Origin: an uncultured Pseudomonadales bacterium
GTDB taxonomy: Bacteria > Pseudomonadota > Gammaproteobacteria > Pseudomonadales > Porticoccaceae
Assembly (NCBI GenBank): GCA_943846685.1
Contig: OX044363.1
Location: forward strand, 662,001-726,000
Direction of reading: 5' to 3'
DNA length: 64,000 bases
Notes under the pieces: generated by a model
What the model saw: the letters and a program-made list of their open reading frames with translations, nothing else
Told to the model about the DNA's origin: nothing
Database searches by the model: none
Position numbers and translations under genes: made by a program
Part shown: positions 27,285 through 34,692 of the stretch, one piece after another
How positions within the stretch are numbered: position 1 is the stretch's first letter
Layout: every line of letters starts with the position of its first letter

Positions 27285-27896
27285 ATGACTGATAAGGATA
27301 AAAAACAGCAGAGCCATCAAAAGAAGATGGAGAAGCTTAAAGACAATGTTGACGCGTCTATTGCAGCGGCAGATACAGAGCGCGGTGTGTTTATTTTGCT
27401 GACTGGTAACGGCAAGGGCAAATCCAGCTCGGCCTTTGGCATGGTTATGCGCGCGTTGGGTTATGGTTACAAAGTCGGCGTAGTGCAGTTTATTAAAGGC
27501 GTGCAACTCTCCGGTGAAGAGCTGTATATACGCGATCAATGCCCGCAGGTGACATTCCACCAAATGGGTACCGGATTTACCTGGGACACTCAGGATCGCT
27601 CTGCGGATATTGCCGCCGCTGAAAAAAGCTGGGCGATTGCCGAAAAGATGCTCGCCGATAACAGCTATCATCTAGTGGTGCTCGACGAGCTCACCTATAT
27701 GCTCAGCTTTAAATATCTCGATCAGGACAAAGTGCTGTCTGCGCTAAAAAATCGTCCGCAGAATCAGTCGCTGGTCGTGACAGGGCGGGGTGGTGGTTCA
27801 GCCCTATCCGATCTCGCCGATACAGTCTCTGAAATCAAGGAGATAAAACACGCCTACAACGCCGGCATTATGGCGCGCAAAGGCGTGGACTATTAA
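27285..27896 (+). CDS. btuR: Cob(I)yrinic acid a,c-diamide adenosyltransferase
   Basis: The product has 203 residues, close to the CobA/CobO/BtuR family length. The P-loop GNGKGKSS is at 41-48 (Ser where most have Thr), with VGVVQFIKG, GFTWDT and the Walker B-like VVLDELTY typical of the family. It transfers the adenosyl group of ATP to reduced corrinoid, making adenosylcobalamin, the cofactor IcmF needs. Its stop is directly followed by the btuC GTG start. Confidence 0.95.
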   Translation: MTDKDKKQQSHQKKMEKLKDNVDASIAAADTERGVFILLTGNGKGKSSSAFGMVMRALGYGYKVGVVQFIKGVQLSGEELYIRDQCPQVTFHQMGTGFTWDTQDRSADIAAAEKSWAIAEKMLADNSYHLVVLDELTYMLSFKYLDQDKVLSALKNRPQNQSLVVTGRGGGSALSDLADTVSEIKEIKHAYNAGIMARKGVDY

Positions 27897-28916
27897 GTGC
27901 GGCGATTTTCTGCAGCGGGATTAGTCTGGGCACTGGCAATTGTATTGCCAGTGGTCTCCCTGTTATCCATGACTGTGGGCACGGTTTCTATCTCGTTTGG
28001 CGATCTATTTGCCGCTGACAGCAGCCAGACTGCCAATAATCAAGTTAGTACCATCCTGTTTGATATTCGCCTGCCAAGAATTTTACTGGCAATCTGTGTT
28101 GGCGCTGTGCTCGCCAGTACCGGTGCGGTTATGCAGGGTCTGTTTCGCAACCCACTGGCCGACCCCTCATTAATTGGAGTCTCCAGTGGCGCTTCTGTCG
28201 GCGCCAGCCTGATGATAGTGGCGGCTGGCGGATTTATTCACAGCGGCGCGCTGCTCGGACTCTCGCTGGTTGCTGTGGGTGCTTTTATCGGCGGCTTTGT
28301 CGCCACACTCTTGGTCTATAGATTAGCCACCTCTGGTATAGGCACATCGGTCACTACCATGCTCTTGGCCGGTATTGCTATCGCCGCTATCGCTGGCGCC
28401 CTAAACAGCCTGCTCACATATTTCTCTGATAACGATATGCTGCGTCAGATCAGCCTCTGGCAGATGGGTAACCTCAGTGGTGCCAGCTGGACAAAGGTTT
28501 CGATTATGGCGACAGTGGCTCTGTTGCTGCTGGCGCTGTTTCCCAAAGATAGTCACGCGCTTAACGCACTGCTATTGGGTGAATCAGAGGCCCGTCACCT
28601 AGGGGTCGATGTGCAGGCGGTTAAACGCAGGCTAATTATTTTGACCGCGCTGGGGGTGGGTGTCTGCGTGGCACTGGCTGGTCTGGTTGGTTTTGTCGGT
28701 CTGATTATTCCCCATATAGTGCGTCTGGCCATTGGCCCGGATCACCGCTGGTTAATTCCTGCCTCGGCACTGGCCGGTGCAACGCTATTGGTATTTGCCG
28801 ACAGTCTGGCGCGGGTTGTTGTGGTTCCCGCCGAGCTGCCCACCGGTATACTCACTGCGCTGCTCGGTGCGCCTTTCTTTGTCGCGCTGCTATTGCAGCA
28901 GCGCAAGCAGGTATAA
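27897..28916 (+). CDS. btuC: Vitamin B12 ABC transporter permease BtuC
   Basis: The product has 339 residues with about ten hydrophobic helices and FecCD/BtuC motifs: RLPRILLAICVGAVLASTGAVMQGLFRNPLADPSLIGVSSGA and GLVGFVGLIIPHIVRL, which contacts the ATPase. The start is GTG, immediately after the btuR stop (no gap), consistent with translational coupling. It is the inner-membrane channel of the BtuCDF importer. Confidence 0.94.
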   Translation: MRRFSAAGLVWALAIVLPVVSLLSMTVGTVSISFGDLFAADSSQTANNQVSTILFDIRLPRILLAICVGAVLASTGAVMQGLFRNPLADPSLIGVSSGASVGASLMIVAAGGFIHSGALLGLSLVAVGAFIGGFVATLLVYRLATSGIGTSVTTMLLAGIAIAAIAGALNSLLTYFSDNDMLRQISLWQMGNLSGASWTKVSIMATVALLLLALFPKDSHALNALLLGESEARHLGVDVQAVKRRLIILTALGVGVCVALAGLVGFVGLIIPHIVRLAIGPDHRWLIPASALAGATLLVFADSLARVVVVPAELPTGILTALLGAPFFVALLLQQRKQV

Positions 28917-28920
28917 GTCG

Positions 28921-29694
28921 ATGACTATGCTGGCGGATAATATCTCCCTCCACCTTTCAGGCTTTGATCTGCTGCGCAATGTCAGCATTGAAGTAGAGGC
29001 GGGCAAGGTGACGGCGATTGTCGGTCCCAATGGCGCGGGAAAATCCAGTTTACTCAAGGTGATTACCGGAGAGATGGAGCCCAGCAAAGGTACAGTCTCT
29101 TTTAATCAGCAACCTTTAAGTCAGTGGAGTCTCGAGCAAAAAGCCCAGATGCTCGCGGTGCTACCCCAGCATACCTTGCTCAACTTTCCCTTTACCGCCG
29201 ATGAGGTGGTTGCTCTGGGGCGAATTCCTCATCAGACCGGCAGTGTAAAGGATGCACAGATTGTCGCTGAGGCGCTTGAGCTGGTCGATGCCAGCTATCT
29301 GCAAAAACGTTTTTACACGCAGATGTCCGGCGGCGAAAAGCAGCGCGTACAGCTGGCTCGAGTGCTGGCACAGATCTGGCAGCCCTGTGAATTGGGCGAG
29401 CAGTTTCTGGTGCTGGATGAGCCGACCTCGGCCTTTGATCTGTCCCACCAAAAACTGACTTTGGATATTGTTCGCAATTTGGCCGACCGCGGTGTTGGCG
29501 TGGTGATGGTAATTCACGATCTAAATTTGGCCTCCCGCTGCGCGGATAATCTGGTGGTATTTAATGGCGGTGTTATTGAAGCCGTGGGTTCCCCGGAAGA
29601 GGTTTTAACCGAACAGTTAATCGACAAGGTGTTTGGGGTTAAGTCAATTATCGCCAGCCATCCGGTGACCAAAAGACCCCTGGTGATTACTTGA
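28921..29694 (+). CDS. btuD: Vitamin B12 ABC transporter ATP-binding protein BtuD
   Basis: The product has 257 residues from the ATG at 28921, which matches the family start; the longer frame from 28777 overlaps btuC and is not supported. Walker A GPNGAGKSS is at 35-43, the signature is MSGGEKQRV, and Walker B is FLVLDEPTSAFD. It energises BtuC. Its stop falls in a duplicated 14-base segment that separates it from btuF. Confidence 0.94.
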   Translation: MTMLADNISLHLSGFDLLRNVSIEVEAGKVTAIVGPNGAGKSSLLKVITGEMEPSKGTVSFNQQPLSQWSLEQKAQMLAVLPQHTLLNFPFTADEVVALGRIPHQTGSVKDAQIVAEALELVDASYLQKRFYTQMSGGEKQRVQLARVLAQIWQPCELGEQFLVLDEPTSAFDLSHQKLTLDIVRNLADRGVGVVMVIHDLNLASRCADNLVVFNGGVIEAVGSPEEVLTEQLIDKVFGVKSIIASHPVTKRPLVIT

Positions 29695-29712
29695 TGAGGA
29701 TTACCTGATGAG
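29685..29712 (+). repeat. 14-base tandem duplication at the btuD/btuF junction
   Basis: gattacttgatgag (29685-29698) is followed directly by gattacctgatgag (29699-29712), 13 of 14 bases identical. The first copy holds the btuD stop and an ATGA overlap start that now leads to a stop after four codons (ATG AGG ATT ACC TGA). The second copy supplies the btuF start at 29708. Confidence 0.85.
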
Positions 29713-30590
29713 AATTCTTCCCAAGCTGCTATTAACAGTTCTGTCGATATTTGTATCTGCGCTTGCAGCTGCATCAGAATTGCTGGTGATTGATGATAAT
29801 GGCGCAGAGCTTCGCCTCGAAAGGCCGGCCAAGCGGATTATCAGCCTGGCGCCGAATATTACCGAGGTGCTTTTTCATATAGGTGCCGGGCAAGCAGATA
29901 GTCGGTGCCGATGAATACAGCAACTATCCCGAGGAAGCCAAAGATATTCTGCGGGTCAGTAATTATGCCGCGGCCAACTATGAGTTAATCCTCTCTCTAA
30001 AGCCCGATCTGGTGATTGCCTGGCAATCGGGCAATGGCGACAAGATTATCAATCCACTGCGCAAGCTGGGGATTCCGGTATTTGTTATAGATACCGGGGA
30101 GATCGATCAGGTGCCAAATCTATTTAAGCGTTTCGGCAAGCTCTCTGGTCATACTGATACGGCCGAGCAGCGAGCATTGGAATTTACCGAGCGACTTAAA
30201 AAGCTGCGCAGTAGCAATCTTGGAAAAACACCGGTCAGGGCTTTCTATCAAATCTGGGATGAGCCGCTGATTACCCTAAATGGCAAGCATATGGTCAGCA
30301 GTGTGATTGAGCTCTGCGGCGGGGTAAATATTTTTGCTGAGGCGATTCCGCTAGTGCCCTATGTCAATATTGAGTCTATTGTTGCCGCTGATCCCCAAGT
30401 AATTATTGCCGGTGGCAGTCAGGAAGAGCAGCCGCACTGGTTTAAGAGCTGGCAGAAATGGTCTGGTATCTCGGCGGTGATTAAAAGCCAGATCTATCTG
30501 ATTCCCGCGGATTTAATGCAGCGCCATTCGGTACGTATTCTCGATGGTGCTGAAATGATGTGTGGTTATTTTGATCGAGCCAGAACTTAG
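29708..30590 (+). pseudogene. btuF: Periplasmic B12-binding protein BtuF, split by a one-base frameshift
   Basis: The first frame (from 29708) encodes a signal peptide (MRILPKLLLTVLSIFVSALAAAS) and the N-terminal BtuF strand up to FHIGAG, then runs to a stop at 29912-29914. The rest of BtuF (KQIVGADEYSNYPEEAKDIL... to the TAG at 30588-30590) continues one frame over. The shift lies at about 29885-29892, in the sequence gccgggcaagc; removing one base gives IGAGKQIVGADEYS and one frame of 293 residues, a normal BtuF length. The downstream portion is otherwise intact (KPDLVIAW, LCGGVNIF), so the lesion is recent, a sequencing or assembly error, or a recoding event. Binding of B12 in the periplasm would be lost if it is real. 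Confidence 0.85.
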
Positions 30591-30600
30591 GTCTTTTAAT

Positions 30601-31452
30601 TTAAGCATCAGCCTCGCGAAGTCGCTCTAAACGCTCCTGCTCTTCAGCGAATGCTGCCTTAATCTCTTCCATCACCGTATCCACATCAGCCAGTTCAGCG
30701 TCCTCTGTAAAGCAGCCGGTAAGTTCGGTGTCAGGGGTTAAATTTCCCTCTTCAAATAGCGCCCAAATCTCTTTGGCATATTGAGTCTCGAGTAATTCGG
30801 GCGCGAACTGCCCGTAGTAGGTGGTCATATTGTTAACGTCGCGGGCAAACATTTTTTCGGCATTGTTATTGGCCGCGGCATCGACTGCCTGAGGAAGATC
30901 GATAATCACTGGACCGTAATCGTCGACCAGAACATTAAACTCTGAAAGATCGCCATGCACCAATCCAGCGCAGAGCATTCTTAAAACGTACTGCATGACC
31001 AGATAGTGGTCTTCTAGCGCCTGTTCCTCTGGCATGGCAACATCGTTGAGTCTTGGTGCCACATTGCCATCATCATCGGTAACCAGCTCCATCAGCAGCA
31101 CACCATCAAAGCAGCCGTAGGGTGTCGGAACTCTAACCCCAGCGTCGGCCAGACGGTAGAGCGCGTCCACCTCGGCATTCTGCCAGGTCTCTTCCTGCTG
31201 TTTGCGGCCAAACCTCGAGCCCTTTTCCATGGCGCGCTGACGGCGGCTATTGCGAACCTTGCGGCCTTCTTGATAGGTGACGGCCTGCTTAAAGCTGCGT
31301 TTTCTGGCTTCTTTGTAGACCTTGGCGCAGCGAATCTCCGAGCCACAGCGAACCACATAGACAGCCGCCTCCTTCCCGCTCATCAGCGGACGGATAACTT
31401 CATCGACTACGCCGTCATCAATTAACGGCTGGATTCGTTTTGGTATTTTCAT
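30601..31452 (-). CDS. RIO1-family serine/threonine protein kinase
   Basis: The product has 283 residues from the ATG at 31452 (MKIPKRIQPLIDDG); a TTG at 31497 would add 15 residues. It has a phosphate-binding loop region MSGKEAAVYVV with the catalytic lysine in AKVYKEA, the catalytic loop LVHGDLSEFNVL, and the RIO-specific metal-binding motif IIDLPQAVD. RIO1 kinases are ribosome-linked in archaea and eukaryotes; the bacterial role is poorly known. The C-terminus is Glu-rich and probably helical. It converges with btuF (10-base gap) and lies downstream of amt beyond a terminator. Confidence 0.9.
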   Translation of the reverse strand: MKIPKRIQPLIDDGVVDEVIRPLMSGKEAAVYVVRCGSEIRCAKVYKEARKRSFKQAVTYQEGRKVRNSRRQRAMEKGSRFGRKQQEETWQNAEVDALYRLADAGVRVPTPYGCFDGVLLMELVTDDDGNVAPRLNDVAMPEEQALEDHYLVMQYVLRMLCAGLVHGDLSEFNVLVDDYGPVIIDLPQAVDAAANNNAEKMFARDVNNMTTYYGQFAPELLETQYAKEIWALFEEGNLTPDTELTGCFTEDAELADVDTVMEEIKAAFAEEQERLERLREADA

Positions 31453-31520
31453 ACTGCTTTTATACCCTGCTGCTCTAATCCGCTTATTAAGCCACAATCT
31501 GTTTAAGAAAAAATCGCCAG

Positions 31521-31552
31521 CAATAAAAAAGCCGCTGATAAATATCAGCGGC
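31521..31552 (-). terminator. Rho-independent terminator after amt
   Basis: gccgctgata (31531-31540) and tatcagcggc (31543-31552) form a 10-bp inverted repeat whose apical pair must open to make a 4-base loop. On the minus strand it is followed by an oligo-T run (A run at 31525-31530). It ends minus-strand transcripts coming from amt and separates amt from the RIO kinase gene. Confidence 0.8.
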
Positions 31553-31663
31553 TTATAATGCCCCTCTGGTTCACCCCGCCAATACTTTTTTATTTTAGAA
31601 CATTATAAAAGTTCGGCGGTGGCGTTCGGGCTATTTTTGGTTATCCCCTATATTTTTTTATTA

Positions 31664-32974
31664 TTATAGGTCATACCCCCTCTCATCGTGTTCTGCGAGA
31701 TCAAGACCTTTTGTTTCGTCTTCTTCGTTGATGCGCAATCCTAACATGCTATCAACCAGTTTGAGTAGTATAAATGTCACTATACCTGTATAGACGAACG
31801 TAGAGACAATACCCACAATTTGAACCTGTACCTGGCTGGCCATATTCATACCTTCGTTATAACCCTGACCGCTAAATACGCCGAGAGCATCCGAGGCAAA
31901 GATACCGGCGAACAGCGTACCGAGAATACCGCCCACACCGTGAACCGGGAATACATCCAGAGAGTCATCAATTTTCCAGCGCTGCTTGATCGCCTGAGTT
32001 GCGTAGTAACAGATAACACCGGCGCTAAGACCGATAATCAGTGCGCCACCGGGACCAACAAAGCCAGAAGCTGGCGTAATAGTACCCAGACCAGCAACCA
32101 TACCGGTAACAATACCCAGTACAGAAGGCTTACCGTGCTTAACCCATTCCATCGTCATCCACGCCAGTGAGCCGGCAGCGGCAGAGATATGAGTAACCAG
32201 CATAGCCATACCAGCATCGCCATTGGCAGCAAGTGCAGAACCGGCGTTAAAGCCGAACCAGCCAACCCACAGCATACCGGCACCAGTAACAGTCATGGTC
32301 AGGTTGTGTGGAGGCATTGCCTGCTGAGGGAAGCCTTTGCGGTTACCCAGTACCAGTGCGGCAACCAGAGCGCCAACACCAGCAGTGATATGTACAACAG
32401 TACCACCGGCAAAATCCAGTAGACCCATCTCGGCCAACCAGCCGCCGCCCCATACCCAGTGAGTAATAGGTGCGTAGACAACAATTAACCACAGGCCACT
32501 AAACAGCAGCATGGCGCTAAAGCGCATACGCTCGGCGAAAGCACCAACAATCAGTGCTGGTGTAATAATTGCGAAAGTCATCTGGAACATAGCAAATACT
32601 GATTCAGGAATATCGCCAGCCATTGAGCCTTCAAGAACATTGCCGAGGAATATGTTGTCCAGTCCACCGACAAACCAGTTGGCTGCGCCGCCATCACCAA
32701 AGGCCATGCTGTAACCTACAGCAAACCAGATGATTGAAGCGAGACAGGTAACCGCAAAACACTGCATCAATACCGAGAGAACATTCTTTGAGCGAACCAG
32801 ACCGCCGTAAAAAAGCGATAGGCCGGGAATGGTCATAAACAGAACCAGTGCGGTTGCGGTAAGAATCCACGCAGTGTTAGCGCCATTGAGATCATCGGCA
32901 AATGCCGTAGCTGGAATCGTGGCGAAAAGAACCGCAAGAGTCTTAACGGCGAGAGTTTTAAAGCGAGACAACAT
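31664..32974 (-). CDS. amt: Ammonium transporter Amt
   Basis: The product has 436 residues from the ATG at 32974, which has aggggaaattt directly upstream; a longer frame from 32998 lacks support. A signal peptide (ends near TAFA) is followed by about eleven membrane helices. The twin histidines of the conduction pore are in THWVWGGGW and FPVHGVGG, and the family motif NANGDAGMAML-type helix is present. It moves ammonium/ammonia across the inner membrane. The usual partner glnK is not adjacent. The upstream region holds a sigma-54 promoter and two NtrC-like sites, so nitrogen-limitation control is likely. Confidence 0.95.
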   Translation of the reverse strand: MLSRFKTLAVKTLAVLFATIPATAFADDLNGANTAWILTATALVLFMTIPGLSLFYGGLVRSKNVLSVLMQCFAVTCLASIIWFAVGYSMAFGDGGAANWFVGGLDNIFLGNVLEGSMAGDIPESVFAMFQMTFAIITPALIVGAFAERMRFSAMLLFSGLWLIVVYAPITHWVWGGGWLAEMGLLDFAGGTVVHITAGVGALVAALVLGNRKGFPQQAMPPHNLTMTVTGAGMLWVGWFGFNAGSALAANGDAGMAMLVTHISAAAGSLAWMTMEWVKHGKPSVLGIVTGMVAGLGTITPASGFVGPGGALIIGLSAGVICYYATQAIKQRWKIDDSLDVFPVHGVGGILGTLFAGIFASDALGVFSGQGYNEGMNMASQVQVQIVGIVSTFVYTGIVTFILLKLVDSMLGLRINEEDETKGLDLAEHDERGYDL

Positions 32975-33032
32975 AAATTTCCCCTGCAAAGGCACCAAAA
33001 AGGTGCTTTAAATGTGTGTTTGTTTCTGTAAA

Positions 33033-33049
33033 TGCACTATCACTGTGCC
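33033..33049. promoter_or_regulatory. NtrC-like site, amt leader
   Basis: TGCACTATCACTGTGCC has GCAC-N7-GTGC, the exact arm spacing of enterobacterial NtrC sites. It lies downstream of the predicted amt start of transcription, which is unusual, though NtrC-type activators can act at varied positions. Confidence 0.45.
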
Positions 33050-33095
33050 TAAATCGGTCATTTTGACCTTAAAAGTCAGAATCTGCCCAATATAA

Positions 33096-33111
33096 AGCAA
33101 TTTTTATGCCA
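33096..33111 (-). promoter_or_regulatory. Sigma-54 promoter of amt
   Basis: On the minus strand the sequence TGGCATAAAAATTGCT matches the -24/-12 consensus TGGCAYR-N4-TTGCW, with the obligatory GG-N10-GC spacing. Transcription would begin near 33086 and run toward amt, leaving a leader of about 110 bases. Confidence 0.75.
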
Positions 33112-33125
33112 TAAAGATGTATCGC

Positions 33126-33142
33126 TGCACTAAAGTGATGCA
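33126..33142. promoter_or_regulatory. NtrC-like site upstream of the amt sigma-54 promoter
   Basis: TGCACTAAAGTGATGCA is 17 bases long with GCAC-N7-ATGC, one change from the NtrC arm pattern, and is flanked by a perfect CTGCA/TGCAG inverted repeat. It lies just upstream of the -24 element. Confidence 0.4.
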
Positions 33143-33251
33143 GGGCTGGGTGTTTCAGGCAGTCTATACTCTTGGGGAGATGCCGTGAAAATAGGCCGAT
33201 AGAAAGCAGGTATAAAGAGCTTTAAAAATACTCAACAAGGAGATAAAGCGT

Positions 33252-33530
33252 ATGAGCGACAGGGATGCAAATGACCGCGAAGAATTGAGAATAAGGCTCG
33301 AAGGCCTGCATGCAGATCTCCAGAGTGCCTCAGAAATTACTACCAGTGAAAGAGAGATTCTCAGCAATATGGTGGTTGGCGTTTTAGGTCTTGATGAAGA
33401 GAGGGGGGCAGAGGAGCATCGTCTGCGTGAAATACTTGAGGAGAAGAGTTCAGCCTATGAGGCGCAATATCCCAAGCTGGCTTTTGCTATGCGGCAGGTA
33501 CTAGATATTCTGACCCGAATGGGTATTTAG
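33252..33530 (+). CDS. DUF4404 family small protein
   Basis: The product has 92 residues, predicted to be mostly helical and acidic, with no signal peptide or membrane segment. The pattern LRIRLEGLHADLQSA...EHRLREILEEKSSAYEAQYPKLAFAMRQVLDILTRMGI fits DUF4404, a family of unknown function found in gammaproteobacteria. The start at 33252 has caaggagataaag upstream. It diverges from amt. Confidence 0.75.
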   Translation: MSDRDANDREELRIRLEGLHADLQSASEITTSEREILSNMVVGVLGLDEERGAEEHRLREILEEKSSAYEAQYPKLAFAMRQVLDILTRMGI

Positions 33531-33615
33531 TCGCTGGCCAGATAATCAGTTAAAAGCCAAAAGGCCTTTATAAAAAGCTCTTCAGAAAAAAGCACTAAGC
33601 AAAGGGAGTTGTAAG

Positions 33616-34200
33616 TTGAAATTTAAACGGACAAAAACATTTTCGCTATTCACCGCTATGTTTTTCCTCAGCGCCTGCACTACCTTTGATATCACCTCAG
33701 GCTTAGCTTCAAGAGGCGAGTATAAAGTCTGGAACTGTAGGGCTGATTCTAGCGACACTGATCAATGGCATTGCACTAGGGGAACTATAGAGGATGCAGT
33801 GCCAGTTGATGCAGAGCCGCAGCTAGAATCCGAAAATCAAAATAAAGTAGAGAATGAAGCAGAGCCAATAACCGAAAATAAAGCCGAAAAAACAGCACAG
33901 CAATTACCCCGGCAGCCAGTCGAAATAGCCTTTGATATCAGTGCCGATGGTTATACGGTGCAGCTGGGGGCTTACTTAAGTCAGGCGATGGCAGAGAGAT
34001 CCGCGGATAAAATCATTATCCTGCAGGGCGAGTTGAGGGTGCGTAATATTATCGCGGCAGGGCGGCACAGCTTTGTGATTGTTTACGGCCAGTATGAGAC
34101 TCAACAGCAGGCTCAAGATGCTGCCGAGGGTATAAGGGTATTAAACCCGCAGCTTGAATACTGGGTGCGAAGCATAAAATCTATGCGCGATAGATCGTAG
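33616..34200 (+). CDS. SPOR-domain lipoprotein
   Basis: The product has 194 residues. The start is TTG with gggag eight bases upstream. A lipoprotein signal with lipobox FLSAC (Cys21) is followed by a variable acidic region rich in Glu/Asn/Lys (about 70-100) and a C-terminal SPOR domain (about 112-190: DGYTVQLGAYLSQAMAERSADKI...). SPOR domains bind denuded peptidoglycan, often at the division septum. The lipid anchor may be outer-membrane. The precise role is unknown. Confidence 0.85.
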   Translation: MKFKRTKTFSLFTAMFFLSACTTFDITSGLASRGEYKVWNCRADSSDTDQWHCTRGTIEDAVPVDAEPQLESENQNKVENEAEPITENKAEKTAQQLPRQPVEIAFDISADGYTVQLGAYLSQAMAERSADKIIILQGELRVRNIIAAGRHSFVIVYGQYETQQQAQDAAEGIRVLNPQLEYWVRSIKSMRDRS

Positions 34201-34204
34201 TAAT

Positions 34205-34226
34205 GAGCTCTTTATAAAGTGAGCTC
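34205..34226. terminator. Possible bidirectional terminator between convergent genes
   Basis: A GAGCTC/GAGCTC pair (34205-34210 and 34221-34226) encloses ctttataaag, followed on the plus strand by ttaataaaaaa. The stem is short and the T run is poor, so function is uncertain; the place between two convergent genes favours it. Confidence 0.3.
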
Positions 34227-34245
34227 TTAATAAAAAATAGAACGT

Positions 34246-34674
34246 TTAAATCGGCAGAATCGCCAGCGTTAACTTGGATATACAGCTTAATTTTCCCTGA
34301 TCATCCTCAAGCCTAATTTCCCAGACCTGAGAGCGTCGACCCAGATGAATAGGTTTGGCTGTGCCAGTTACCAGTCCAGAGGAAACCGGACGCAGATGAG
34401 TCGCGCTAACTTCCTGACCCAGAGCTTTGGCGCTGCTTAAGTCGATAACATGGGCACCAGCAATACTGCCAAGACTCTCCGCCAGAACCACATTGGCACC
34501 GCCGTGAACCACGCCGAAGGGCTGGAAGGTTCGCGCATCCGCGGGCATGGTGCCCTTGATAAAGTCATCGCCAACTTCAGTAATCACAATACCCAACTGC
34601 TCGCAGATGGTGCCCTGATTAATACTGTTATTGATCACGTCTATATTCGGACGATGGTGCCATATGCTAGCCAT
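34246..34674 (-). CDS. Hotdog-fold acyl-CoA thioesterase (YdiI/PaaI type)
   Basis: The product has 142 residues, the usual single-hotdog length. It has the motif FGVVHGGANVVLAESLGS with the HGG and catalytic Glu of the 4-hydroxybenzoyl-CoA/YdiI thioesterase group, and ends in strands ISKLTLAILPI. It probably hydrolyses small acyl- or aryl-CoA esters in the cytoplasm; substrate is not evident. It lies 18 bases after ettA on the same strand. Confidence 0.88.
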   Translation of the reverse strand: MASIWHHRPNIDVINNSINQGTICEQLGIVITEVGDDFIKGTMPADARTFQPFGVVHGGANVVLAESLGSIAGAHVIDLSSAKALGQEVSATHLRPVSSGLVTGTAKPIHLGRRSQVWEIRLEDDQGKLSCISKLTLAILPI

Positions 34675-34692
34675 ATTAAGGCCTTGATTATA

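Noticed and set aside
28777..28920. Upstream extension of the btuD frame
   Set aside because: It lies inside btuC in another frame, and BtuD homology begins at the ATG at 28921.
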